A DNA stretch of 64,000 nucleotides. Origin: Ophioderma brevispina (taxonomy: Eukaryota; Echinodermata; Ophiuroidea; Amphilepidida; Ophiodermatidae). Every line of letters begins with the position of its first letter. Within the stretch, counting starts at the first letter, position 1. The notes below the pieces were generated by a model. That model was not told where the DNA came from and made no database searches. It worked only from the letters and a program-made list of their open reading frames with translations. The stretch spans positions 62,001 through 126,000 of the forward strand of contig JAMKCH010005417.1 of assembly GCA_023653785.1 (NCBI GenBank), read 5' to 3'. The position numbers were made by a program, and so were the translations under genes. Positions 44,942 through 55,324 of the stretch are shown here, piece after piece.

Positions 44942-46394
44942 TTCAAAACTTGTGCTGTTAACAAGTTGTGGTTTTCTTACAAACAAAGTTGTATTTTTTT
45001 ATAAAGCGACGTTTTATGTGCGATGTGACGTACCACAGAAAATCGGGCAAGAGCATAAAACCATATAACACTCAAAGCATGCAAAGGGTAAAAGTTTGTT
45101 CAATTTATCACCACATTGTTGGATTAGGTAAATCTTATGGTCGGTTGTATTGCTAGTAGGCCACTAAAGGAAAGCTATATCGCACCATGAGACAAGTCGT
45201 TAAAAGGATCAAAATGTCTTCAAACTTATAAAAATCACAGTTTGAACACAAAATTACCTTAACAGTTTGACATCTAAACTCGGGGGAAAGGACGTTTCCT
45301 GATGTTTTAGGGGAATCCCATGGGGCATTAATGCAACGCATGGGTGTTTATAGCACAATCAAGCGCAAGGAGGGAAAACAATTTCCACTTCAAAAATCAA
45401 GGATGTAAGAGCTGCTTTATCTCAGTACATTTTCAATTATTTCATGCCGTCGCTTGTCATATACGTTTAACACCCCCAGAAATAAATGAGCAATAATTAT
45501 TATTAGCAAACTTCCAGAAGAACAATTGCGTGTGATTAGCAATTATTTCAAAATAGCGCGCAAAAATGTTGGTTACACTTAATTTAATAAAAGAATCAAC
45601 CTAAATATTGGGGAAACAAAAACACCTGATTAAAACGGAATGACAAATTACTAGAGGAATAAATATTACGTTTTTCGAAGTTATGTATGAACTTAATGAT
45701 CGCTGAAAAATGGTAACGACTTACTGAAGCGAAAACAATTTAGCAGCTTATTTTTTAAATCATCACAAATTAAAAACAAACAAAACAAAAACAGTCAAAA
45801 AGGGGGAAGGAAAAAACATTGGCAACTAAAACAACAAGACGAAAACAAAGTTACAAAAACAACAGACAATATTTACTTTCGCCCGTGACTTCATGAACTT
45901 TGGTCTTGTAATGAAGCCGCCCGACTTTCTTGTCAAGTTCATGAAGTCACACGCTGATTATCTTGACGAATGCCATGTACTGAGAGATCCAGATAAAATA
46001 TATTGAAAATAACTTTTAAAATATGTTAATAGACAATAAACTTGGTGAGAATCATGTTACTAGAACAACATTTTATTAGCTATTGAGTAATAAAAAATTG
46101 GAAAAAAATTACTCATGATGTTATTGAGTTAAAGGAAACTCCTATTTTGAACTGCTGTCCATGCACCAAATACTTTTTGTGTGTCATTCTGTGTAGTGAC
46201 TTAACCATCAATTGATAGTCCTATTCTTTATTCTACGTTTTTGTAACAAGAACTTTAGATTTGCATGTTAAGGTCATCTCTGTGCATGCTTTAGAGTACA
46301 TCTGCCTCGCTTCGTTTGGGATATATAGGTAAAGTTTAGTACATGTACTGTCTAAGCATGCAAGGTAAGGCTAATAACCATTCGATAGGACAGT
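44942..46394. other. Unassigned stretch with one hairpin
   Basis: Nothing recognised except the hairpin at 45885-45950 and an A-rich patch near 45770-45860. Confidence 0.35.
45885..45950. other. Perfect 16-bp-stem hairpin
   Basis: GTGACTTCATGAACTT (45885-45900) is exactly complementary to AAGTTCATGAAGTCAC (45935-45950), with a 34-base loop. Both stems also contain the palindrome TTCATGAA. Confidence 0.8.
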
Positions 46395-46507
46395 TTCGAA
46401 CGAAAAGCCAGGTTTATTGGCAAGGTTTCTCGACCGAAAAACCTGGATTTTCGATCGAGAAACCTGGATTCTCAGTATGGGTCGAAAATCCAGGTTTTCG
46501 ATCAATT
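46395..46507. repeat. AACCTGGATTTTCGATCGAG repeat
   Basis: Variants of GAAAAACCTGGATTTTCGAT and GAGAAACCTGGATTCTC occur four times in alternating orientation. The same words form the body of the SINE at 44560-44650, so the SINE body exists here without its tRNA-like head. Confidence 0.6.
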
Positions 46508-46830
46508 GAAGGACATGGCCTTATAAGGCCTTTTTTAAATATGTACTTCTTGCATGTCTTAATATCCACGTCAAATAGGACATGTCTTAAACAGGCCATG
46601 TCTCCACCCAGGACACTTCTAATTCAGTAAGACATGTGCTTTGAGGCCAGTTTGAGAAATTTGTGTATCTTCTAATAAGGCATGTTTTATAGAGTAAAAA
46701 CATGCCCGATTCACGACAAGTCTAATTTCTCTATATGTCTTAAATGTCTGTAGAGAAGGCACGGTGTTTATAATGCTATGTTTTCTATTATTGGGTACAT
46801 GTCTACGTGAAAAAATACAGTGAATTAAAG
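46508..46830. repeat. ACATGTC-rich repeat block 2
   Basis: Contains GGACATGTCTTAAACAGGCC, AAGACATGTGC, AAGGCATGTTTTATAGAG, AAAACATGCCC and CTATATGTCTTAAATGTC. Same vocabulary as block 1; units are not in exact tandem. Confidence 0.6.
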
Positions 46831-47741
46831 AAGCAAAGATGGCTTTCAAGAGAAATAAGTACTTTTATTTTTGACTAGCCATTAAAAGCACAATTAGACA
46901 AAATTGCAGGCTATAGACCATTTTTATGAACAAAGTCGGTCGTAAAGAACGGTGATTTGTTTTGATATTGAGTTGTATACCTTTTAAAAACCAAAGTAGT
47001 ACTGCAATTAATTCGCAACCATGCATAGAACGCCTGAGCGTTTCTTGCAAATAAATAAATACTTTAAAATACATTCAGATAATATTTTGGTATCTCAAAT
47101 ATGGAGCAATCCGAAAGATGAAGTTTCGTATCATTTAGAAGTTTATAATGTCCTTTACAACTTCAAGCAAGGAGTTTTGACATGGAGAATGCATGTGAAT
47201 TGCTATGCTGAGAGCTCTAGACATATCTTTAGGTGACAGTTCAAAATGAAATCCTAAAATTTCGGGTGCAAAAGGGTTAATATCAAGTATTTTGGTCAAA
47301 GTGAAATACGAAGTGCCTACATACTAAGTCACTCCTATGAAAGGGTTAAGGATATGATAATATAAAGCAATACAACAATAGTACAGAACAAAAGTTACTC
47401 TATGAATTACAAAGATTTAAAAGTAAGTCGAAGAGATTTAAATTAGTGACAAAAGACTTAGAATTCAACTCCTGACTCATGCAAAATCTGACTTAAATGT
47501 AATTACAGAAATGTAATCTTTCATTATCCTATATCATTTGAATGTGAACTCTCACTGTTCTGTTCAATTAGAAGCAAATATTTGCACAAGTATAATGTTT
47601 TTCACCTTAAAAATTAAAAAAAATAGTACACAATTATGTGCTATAGGCCTCGTATACTCAGTTGCAATGGTCAACAACAACGTTCAACATCCTGTGATGG
47701 TGTAGGTTATTATACCATTTCACCGTCTATTCCCATTTCGA
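46831..47741. other. Unassigned stretch
   Basis: Opposing open frames at 46865-47074 (minus) and 47021-47236 (plus) have no recognised motif. Confidence 0.35.
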
Positions 47742-48773
47742 GTTTTCCAAGTTAGTTTCAAACATTTTTCATTATATTTCATAATTATCTCGTTAAGTTG
47801 TTTTTCGTCCCAAGAAAACGGAAATGTGTGCTTGTTTAAAACAATTTCATCTTTGGTAGATTATATTCAATATTTGATCAATAAAATTAACTTTATTTTC
47901 ATACATTTTTGTCAAAATCAATTTAATTTCTTCGCATCCATGGTTCATAATCTGAATGTACAAAGCAATTTCGTCTTTGGTCATTTAATTTCACATTTAG
48001 CTTAGTATATTTGGTCTCGTGTGATATGCATAGGCCATGGCTAAGGGTTACGCATAATAACATCAGCAAAATGATCATAATCTATCTTTCTTTCTTTGGT
48101 CTCATTTTTTCTATCTTTCACCTGATTTTTCTTCATTTCTTTCACCTCATTTTTCTTCCACCTCATTTTTCATTCTTTCTTTCACCTATTTTTTTTCTTT
48201 CACCTCATTTTTCTTTCACCGCTTTTTTCTTTCTTTCGCCTCATTTTTTCTTTCTTTCGCCTCATTTTTCCTTCTTTCTTGCACCTCATTTTCCTTCTTT
48301 CTTTCTCCTTTTTCTTTATTTCACCTCATTTTCTTTCTTTCACCTCCTTTTTGCTTTCTTACACCTCATTTTTTCCCTTTATTTTTATTTCTTTATTTTT
48401 TTAAAATCTTGTTCTGTATTCTTTGTGCTTGGTGTATACACAAAGGAAAAGACAGAAAAATTATGATAAATTTTGCTGATGTTAAAGGCCTAGCTTTTAG
48501 TCGTGGCCTATACATACACCACATGAGACGAAATATACTGAGCTAAAAGTGAAATTATATGACAAAAGACGAAATTGGTTTGTACATTCATATGATGGGC
48601 CATGGATACGACGAAACTAAATTGATTTTGACGAAAATGTATGAGAATAAAGTTAATTCTATTAACCAAAGACGAAATTGTTTCAAACAAACGCACATTT
48701 CAGCTTTCTTGGGACAAAAAGCAACTTAACTAGATGAAATATAATGAAAAATGTTTTAAACTAACTTGGAAAC
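47742..48773. mobile_element. 1-kb foldback with pyrimidine-rich centre
   Basis: The left arm 47742-48110 and right arm ~48445-48773 are inverted copies. Outer ends are GTTTTCCAAGTTAG / CTAACTTGGAAA; then CATTTTTCATTATATTTCAT, GTTTTTCGTCCCAAGAAA, TCCATGGTTCAT/GGGCCATGGA and AGCAAAATGATCATAATCT/AGATT-type sequence. The centre (48110-48420) is an array of TTTCACCTCATTTTTC units. A 150-codon plus-strand frame (48011-48466) is just this pyrimidine array. A half copy lies at 35925-36375. No transposase. Confidence 0.85.
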
Positions 48774-48898
48774 CTGTACTACCTAAAAATAACCCTATAT
48801 AACCCTAAAACCTTACCCTAACATGAGTTAGGTGACTAGATAGGTGACGACTCAGAAATATGTCGAGATATGTATCGATATAGGGGATAACTTAGGGA

Positions 48899-48911
48899 TG
48901 ACCTTTGACCT
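48899..48911 (-). promoter_or_regulatory. DR1-type nuclear receptor motif
   Basis: TGACCTTTGACCT is the exact complement of AGGTCA-A-AGGTCA, the direct-repeat-1 element bound by HNF4/RXR-type receptors in animals. Two more TGACCT-type words lie at about 48983 and 49003. No promoter or gene is visible nearby, so function is conjecture; a 13-mer can occur by chance or within a repeat. Confidence 0.35.
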
Positions 48912-49489
48912 CAGATTTGCTTTGTGCTCAGGTCAGCGGTCCTTTTCACCAAATTTGGTGGTCATAGGGTATTCTCATGCAAATTGACCTCTAGATTACC
49001 TTTTGACCTTTTGGATCACTCTGAAACCCTGCAAACAAAGATTTGACTATCCTCCCCTACCTTGATGCCTTCAGCCCATATGTCAAAGCATAACAATATG
49101 CATAGTCGGAGTCTGTCGGACAGACAGAGCTCATTTTTTGTAATAATTATAGATTAACAATGGTCACAATGATGACATACACTTCTCTATATATACTTTA
49201 CAGTCTAAAAGGTCCAAAATAGATCGTATAGTTGCGTATTTATAAGTTTACCCACCCTATAATAAGCATGCAAAAGAAATTCCTGCTTTCATGCAAATGA
49301 ATGCATTAACGTTATATAGTATTTCAACTCATATTCGCATTTAGGTTGCCGCATACTTTCCACCTTCCTATTCAAGCTACCCTCATGACCCGCCAACTTC
49401 ATATTTAACCCAGTGTGAAAGTAATTATAGTCCGCCGGGAGCCACAGTCCGGGCTCCATAGACGACAACGGAATAAAGCGTGAAACAAA
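48912..49489. other. Unassigned stretch
   Basis: The minus-strand frame at 49507-49289 begins inside the dispersed repeat below and has no recognised domain. Confidence 0.35.
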
Positions 49490-49585
49490 TGTTGCGTGAA
49501 GAGTCAACTGAATCGAGTGCCCTATTCTTCACCGTTGTAGGTGGACTATGAGTTCGGAGGATCACATTTCCTGCCACACCGGTTT
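49490..49585 (-). repeat. Dispersed repeat shared with 30.8 kb
   Basis: The reverse complement matches 30750-30850 (ACTCGATTCAGTT, AAGAATAGGGC, CAACGGT). It is followed on the minus strand by different sequence, so only about 90 bp are shared. Confidence 0.65.
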
Positions 49586-50000
49586 TATTATTACTGATGA
49601 TGGGTGCTCATCACGAGAATGTTGAGTGATATTAATATTATTTTTTATTATTTTATTTATTTAAGGACAGTAAATTAGAGTCGCCAAAGAAAAACTTTGT
49701 CTGAATGTGGCTGCATGATCAACTTATTTTTATACGCTCTCAAACTTGTGCTATCTTTTCTGTATGTTTACATGTGATTTGTTTTGCTGCTACCTTTGTG
49801 ATTATATTGATTTGCTGTCTTCAATGAATACAAATTAATAAACATTGAAAGATAAAAACACGTTGTTAATGCTTCCAAAACAATTAAAAAGAAGACAAAA
49901 CGTTTTGTGGAAAATGGAAGGTGTTTTTTTTTTTCGTTTCAGTAATGCGTTGGTCCTTCTTGCTTATCAACCACTTCAGTACATCGTCGACACATACACA
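49586..50000. other. Unassigned stretch
   Basis: No gene recognised; AT-rich with TTATTTATT runs near 49645. Confidence 0.35.
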
Positions 50001-50330
50001 CTGGCGTACCCCCCTCAAAGTTCTCAAGAAAAAAGAGGAAGGAAGAAAGAGGAAGGGAGAAAGAAAAAAGAGGAAAAGAGAAGGAGAAAAGAAGAAAAAG
50101 TGTCGGAAGAAGTACGCAAGGAAAGGCGTTTTCAGGTCTTTAAAACCCTAAAACCTCAGGAGCTTACGGGGGCTCTGTCCCCAGGACCCCCGCCGGGGCG
50201 TTGCCCCTGGACCCCACCAGGGGCCCTAAGGTGGGCCCCTGGACCACACCCGTTAGTCGCTCCGCTCGCTTCGCTCTCATGGTTCGAACATCTTTAGTCG
50301 AGCCCCCCTCAATAACATTTCATGGGCACG
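50001..50330. mobile_element. GA tract plus GC-rich palindromic element
   Basis: A purine tract (50020-50130, GAGGAAGAAAG units) leads into a GC-rich segment. That segment contains CAGGACCCCCGCCGGGGCG, GCCCCTGGACCC and AGGGGCCC/GGGCCC palindromes (50160-50245), then CGCTCCGCTCGCTTCGCTCT. The outer parts CACTGGCGTACCCCCCTC and GAGCCCCCCTCAATAAC...GGCACGCCTATG suggest element ends. GC content contrasts sharply with the surroundings. The Pro/Lys-rich frames are repeat artefacts. Confidence 0.55.
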
Positions 50331-50632
50331 CCTATGCATACATATATACTGTTGATAAGATTTCTGATATCGCATTGGTCAATTCGCTTCCATGCGTTTT
50401 TCAGGATTCTTTGAAGCTGCTGAAGAGTAGTATTTTCTTTGATTTTCTTGTCTGCTTCCGTTTGAGATGGTCCTATGATTTTCAAAACATTAAATGCATG
50501 TTTACATTTGTATATTTTAGGAAAATTAATTGACGTGAGAAAAGAATCTTAGCAAAATCTTTAAAACACGATTTTCTAGAATTGTTAAATCCCTATGCAA
50601 GAAAGTGTCATTTTTTATTCTTTTAGAAGAGG

Positions 50633-50875
50633 TGGGCCTATATGCATGATTCTAGCAGAATCTATGACGATGCGAAACTCAATTCAATGCACGCGAGGAT
50701 CAAGTAATATGATACAATACAACCCGAGAAAGTAACTTGACAAATATTATAGAGGATCGGAGAAACTGGCGAGCACAGAATTAAATAAAGACGAAAATAC
50801 ACGGTCTCGAACCCGGTCCTCTCGCTATCTAGGCGTGAGAATTACCACTGGACCACAGAGGACTGTGAATTCATT
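50633..50875 (-). mobile_element. Second TIR/SINE composite, left part
   Basis: It starts AGAAGAGGTGGGCCTATATG with TGATTCTAGCAGAATCTATG, the same left terminus as the element at 7851. It then carries the minus-strand SINE: GAAACTGGCGAGCACAGAAT, B box (complement of GGTCTCGAACC at 50801-50811) and A box (complement of CCACTGGACCACAG at 50846-50859). The matching right TIR is not found; instead an inverted SINE head follows. Confidence 0.7.
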
Positions 50876-50908
50876 AGCGCTCGTTTCTCTGGTATCGACG
50901 TAAACACA

Positions 50909-50980
50909 GTCGTCTGTGGTCCAGTGGTAATTGTCACGCTTAGATAGCGAGAGGACCGGATTTGAGACCGTGTATTTTTC
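50909..50980 (+). mobile_element. tRNA-like SINE head, inverted copy
   Basis: GTCTGTGGTCCAGTGGTAAT (A-box region), then GAGAGGACCGGATTTGAGACC (B box with C-to-T changes), in the plus orientation. It faces away from the minus-strand head at 50801-50870, so the two form a head-to-head inverted pair about 40-50 bp apart. It is directly followed by retroelement coding sequence. Confidence 0.65.
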
Positions 50981-50984
50981 GTAT

Positions 50985-51478
50985 GCAAGAACGTAGCTGC
51001 CAAGTATCTAATGTGAAGCACCCTATGTCCGGACAGAGACCTGCTGCTAACCGCCTTAAATCCAGATAACGTTTCTTAAGCAAAGTCCAACCACTTGAAG
51101 CAGTCTCTGAGGAGTTTAAGAGAGTCGCCTTGTGGAAAGAAAGATTTGCTATCAACCAAGTAGCATCTATTGGTATTGAACCTGGTGAGCATCTTCCAGC
51201 TGACTACTCATAGGCCGAATGGCGATGTCTCAACAGATTGAGAACCAGAATCGGCCGATCTAAGGTTTCCCTGGAAAAATGGGGCTACCTGGAAGCAGGT
51301 CAGGATACTATTTGTGGTTGTGGAACAGCACCACAGACAATGGAACATCCCTTGGTCTGTCCACGTGTTGCGTAACCCTGCACAGACAAGGATCTTGTCG
51401 AATTCATTGAGGGAGACAGACGCTATAGCTGTATAACAATTTTTCAGACCGCCTAAAATGTACACCTTTTGAACACTG
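50985..51478 (+). mobile_element. LINE ORF2 C-terminus, decayed
   Basis: One plus-strand frame can be followed for ~160 codons with only a few stops (near 51067, 51211 and 51374). Recognisable features are Trp-Lys-Glu-Arg (51134), then LNRLRTRIGRSK (~51230-51266), Lys-Trp-Gly, a Cys-x-Cys pair, QTMEH and a Cys-Pro (51303-51365). The order RLRTG-x-GR ... W ... CxCG ... QT-x-x-H ... CP is the conserved zinc-knuckle-like tail of many non-LTR retrotransposon polyproteins. The RT core is absent, as in a 5'-truncated insertion. Its end overlaps the left edge of the next foldback. Confidence 0.8.
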
Positions 51479-52030
51479 ACACGTTTCAATTACGTGTTCT
51501 GTGACAAATACTTCCATTCCTTAAAATATTAAGAAAACTAATTAAATGATTACCATCGTAAATATATATTCCGCATTTTTTGCTGTGCCGCATCGTAAAA
51601 ATAACAAGTGAAAATTTTTTCGTCGGAGTCGCTGAGAACACATCGGAACCTTACACCATCAATTTTGGCATTTTTAGGCGTTGTCTGAAGTGTTTCACGC
51701 AGGCGGTCTGAAGAGTTCACGCTCAAAATCTGAGTGAAATGAACACGTCAGACGCCTGAAACCATTTGTTCAGCCGACGCAATGTTCTAAGGTGTCCGAT
51801 GTGTTCTCAGCGACTCCGACGAAAAATCTGACTTTTTTAATTTTTAACTCTGAGGCAGCAAAAAATGGAATATTTATTTTTTAAATACTTGTAATATTTT
51901 AAATTAGTTTTCTTAATTTTTTTTCCATAATTTAAGGAACTGGAAGTCTTCCAATCACAAGAAAACGTAATATGAACCCGTGATCAGGTGTTCAAAAGGT
52001 GTTACATTTTAAGGCGTTCTGAAACATTTA
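51446..52030. mobile_element. Foldback element ~585 bp, nearly all arm
   Basis: Mirror landmarks: CAGACCGCCTAAAATG / AAGGCGTTCTG; CACCTTTTGAACAC / GTGTTCAAAAGGTG; TTCCTTAAAATATTAAGAAA / TTAATTTTTTTTCCATAATT; TTTTTTGCTG / CAGCAAAAAA; TTTCGTCGGAGTCGCTGAG / CTCAGCGACTCCGACGAAAA; ACACATCGGA / TCCGATGTGT. The centre (~51700-51740) continues to pair (TTCACGCAGGCGGTCTGA with TCAGACGCCTGAAA), so almost the whole element folds. The left end overlaps the end of the LINE remnant. Confidence 0.85.
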
Positions 52031-52203
52031 CAGTGATACAAAAGCGTCTCTGGCTACATTAGATTTGGACCCACTGCAAATGTTCTGGTGTTTGGACACG
52101 ATACGGAAGGAAGATCTCAACATTTAGTAGTCACCAATCTCGTCTCCTAACTCGTCACTTATCTCGACATTTCTAAGTCGTAATTTTAATCCCATTTGTA
52201 TAA

Positions 52204-52314
52204 TATTGGTGTTAACTGAACGCCAATTGTTTTTTTTTGATAAAATACTTTTACCGTATGTTAATTATTGGTACTAAACACTACAACCGATACTTAGAAA
52301 TTAACACCAATGTT
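52204..52314. mobile_element. Small inverted-repeat element
   Basis: ATTGGTGTTAA (52206-52216) and TTAACACCAAT (52302-52312) flank ~85 bp of AT-rich sequence. It is MITE-like and small. Confidence 0.5.
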
Positions 52315-52389
52315 GCTTCTAGACTTTTTTTTAAATTGATGTAAAACTTTTAACAACAACGGTTGGTCAGATTCGATCTACTCATGATT

Positions 52390-52740
52390 GTAATGTTTGG
52401 TCTACACCCTTTTTGGTTAACTTTGTAACTCCTTACACCGAATCGTGCATTATGCTGACTGGTTGTATTTAAAATGTTAGTTAATAAGCCTTAATCTGTT
52501 AGTTACAAACCACGAGTCAAAGTTGAGTAAACTTAGTTGATAAAACTATGCTCAGTTTCTTGGATTGTATTTTTTGGTCAACACCTTGTTGTAACTTTGT
52601 AACTCCTTACACCGAATCGTGCCTTATGCTGACTGGTTGTAGTGTAAATTGTTAAGTGAACAAGCCTTAATTTTGTTACAAAAACTTTGTCAAAGTTGAG
52701 TAAAACTTCGTTGAAGACATGCTCAGTTTCGGGTGTTTAG
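52390..52740 (+). repeat. Two tandem 174-bp units
   Basis: AACTTTGTAACTCCTTACAC starts at 52419 and 52593, followed in both by CGAATCGTGC-TTATGCTGAC, TGGTTGTA, AAGCCTTAAT, GTCAAAGTTGAGTAAA and ATGCTCAGTTTC. Units are similar but clearly diverged. No coding. Confidence 0.85.
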
Positions 52741-54693
52741 TCATGTTTTTATATGTTTTTACTCAACATTTTGACAGAATAACAATATCCCTTCATACCC
52801 TTCAATATATCAAAGAAGCATATTCAAAAACGTATGAAGCTCCATGCGTACCAATCGCAAAGATCGGGGTCCACAAGACTGAGATTGAAAATGCGCCTAA
52901 TTCTTGCTATAATCACAGCAATGTATGGCCTTATCCAAAGTTTTAGAATTGGGTACCCCCCCCCCAACACACACACACCACACACTACAGAGACACAAAG
53001 CCATCGAAATATTCACCAAATAAAACTGTTGACATTTCTATACTTCAGCAACTCCTTTCCATTTGTGAAAGATATTTATGGCCATCCACGACTATAGTCA
53101 CGGAGCAGCGACAATATTTCCAATAGTTATATCATCGGGTTACGACAGTTCGATAAGTATCCAAGGGCCTTAGAGGGAGCCGAACCCCTCCCCATTGGAT
53201 GGCATGCCAACGCGATCATGGGCTACCGGTATCTAACGGCGAATCAAGCAAGCCGGGAAAAATTAGACCTCTTTCCGCGAATTCTAAAATCCGCTCCTCG
53301 ATATAATGGGAGAGATAAAGCAACAATGGCACGGTTTTTGTAGGTAAATCATACCAAACATAGGGAATGCAACTGATCCGACGCATACGTAGCTTAACGT
53401 TTTAAAATCAAATTATTGGTAAAGCCACTTACTTTTCGGATGGTAAATTCCTTATAAAAATACCCTAATTGCATGGTTTTGTGTGTGAGTGGAGTGCATG
53501 CGTGGTATGTTGACATGCAGACTTAGTAGATTTTTGTTTTTTTAACTTTGTCATGTCTTCGTGTCTTTTGTCCTGGTTTGTTGCGCTTTAGTTTTGTTTT
53601 GTTGTTTTTTTCTCGTTGTTAACATGGTAAGTTTTATGCTTGCGAGTGATTGTGTTATTCTCAGAAAACGGAAAAAATCTCCAACATGCTGCGTCAATGA
53701 CAGTGTCACATACATGTGCAAAAAGAGTGACTTTTTAGAATTAGTTGATAGGCCTACGTAAGTCTGGGATAACTTTTTAACCAACACCAAGTATCAAATA
53801 TCATAATGGATCAGTGGTAACATTTGTAACAGCAATCAAAACTTATCTTTTGAAACTTTCCAATTTAGACATCAGTTTAGACAGGGGTGTTATACAAGAT
53901 GATAATGCTATATACTTGACCGTGCTTGTACTTTATAGGTGGACCTGGGATTGTAAACTGAAAATCATATCCCAGCTTTCCAAATTATGATGGCTCTATA
54001 ATTAACAACTATAAAAAAATCCAACATGCATTAGATCCAAAAGTTAGTCTGTGAAATACATTTATTGTTGGATGTGTAATATGCGTTTAACACTTGTGAC
54101 TGTGTTGAGACGTTGGGTCATTAAAGTTGTACGTAAGGCCTATAGTGTCATGTTATCATCTGGCTGTTCGTGAACTGACGAAAAATGTATAACTAAAATA
54201 ATATGTTTGTATTTCAGGTATATAGTTAAATAGCAGAAATCATAGATTAGTGGCTCAGATTCTGGAAGGTCCTTTTTTAAAACTTTAGCAGACAGCTGTT
54301 TATTTAATACATGATTTTTGTTCGGATTTCTACTTGCTTTTGGTTGTTGTTGTTGTTGTTTTACTTATTTTGCTTCGAGATCGCTATAGGACAAATTTAC
54401 TAAATGACCGTTTATGGCGGCTTTTAATTTAAGTTTTTCAGAAAGATCGGGAAAATGAGCGCCATATGCATGTCTCATACGACACAACGAATCTCACCCT
54501 GTGGGATCTTCATGTTCTATACATCCTATCGTATTGATAATTGTTCATGCATTGTTTATAGATTTTAAAGAGTCCAAATTAAGGTCCACTCAACAAAGAA
54601 CCGAATGACACAGCTGATACCATGGAGTTATTATAATAACTCCATGCTGAACGAACCCATAATATTAAATTTTAAAGCCAACATTACTTAGTC
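52741..54693. other. Unassigned stretch
   Basis: A C-run and CA-repeat lie at 52959-52985 and a TTG trinucleotide run near 54343. The rest is AT-rich with no recognised gene. Confidence 0.35.
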
Positions 54694-55324
54694 ATGTACA
54701 CGAATCCGACGGCGACAATTATCGCCCCTACGCCGTGGGCGGCCCACGTCACCATCCCCCTGACTGGGGGCATCTTTTGCATTTCTCGATTATACAACAA
54801 CACACCGAGCGTTTACGTTGTACGTGATACCACAAAGAAGCGATATTTTGATGTCATTTCTCCTGACGGCAAGAAACCACCCTATTTTTCACTGTTATCC
54901 ATTTGTAGATCATCATGGGGCGGCTCAGGAAAAAAATGTAATGTCTTGGCTGCCACATATCTATAAAAGTTACAAAATGGAACGAACTGCGTGCCGCATT
55001 TCACTCGCTAATTACACAATGAACATCATCGTATCCTTTCAGTCTAAATACCACATGGTAACTCGCCCGTCATTTTCACGTGTACTGCTAGTCCAGGCGT
55101 AGCAATTCCAGGCACAAACGAACTAATTTTTGTTCAGATCTCCGAATCGATCACATGAGCACGTGAAAGTGTCCTTTCTAAAACCCCAACACCCGCATCG
55201 GAAGATTGTCACGTTTTTCAGTCCATACGATCGGTCCTTTGGGGAACCTATTCAGTTTTCATCACGTACACGGAATATCATCATTCTCATTGTTACTTAC
55301 TTTATTTTTGTCTGGTTGTTTTAA
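54694..55324 (+). pseudogene. Unidentified broken coding-like tract
   Basis: About 630 bp with coding-like composition, richer in GC than its flanks. Frame 1 is open from a start at 54694 to 54966; frame 2 is open 54818-55102 and again 55130-55324, with stops between. A frame-3 stretch around 55085-55150 is also protein-like. This suggests one ancestral frame broken by two or three frameshifts, near 54890, 55085 and 55150. The end encodes a hydrophobic, membrane-like C-terminus followed by a stop. No intron signals and no family recognised. Raw-read indels are an alternative to true decay. Confidence 0.3.

Noticed and set aside
48011..48466. 150-codon plus-strand frame
   Set aside because: It is the pyrimidine-rich centre and arm of the foldback element, a Phe/Leu/His/Ser low-complexity string.
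49289..49507. 72-codon minus-strand frame as an exon
   Set aside because: Begins inside a dispersed repeat shared with 30.8 kb; no splice sites or domain recognised.
49845..50297. 150-codon Lys/Glu then Pro-rich frame
   Set aside because: Spans a purine tract and a GC-rich repeat; no codon structure beyond composition.
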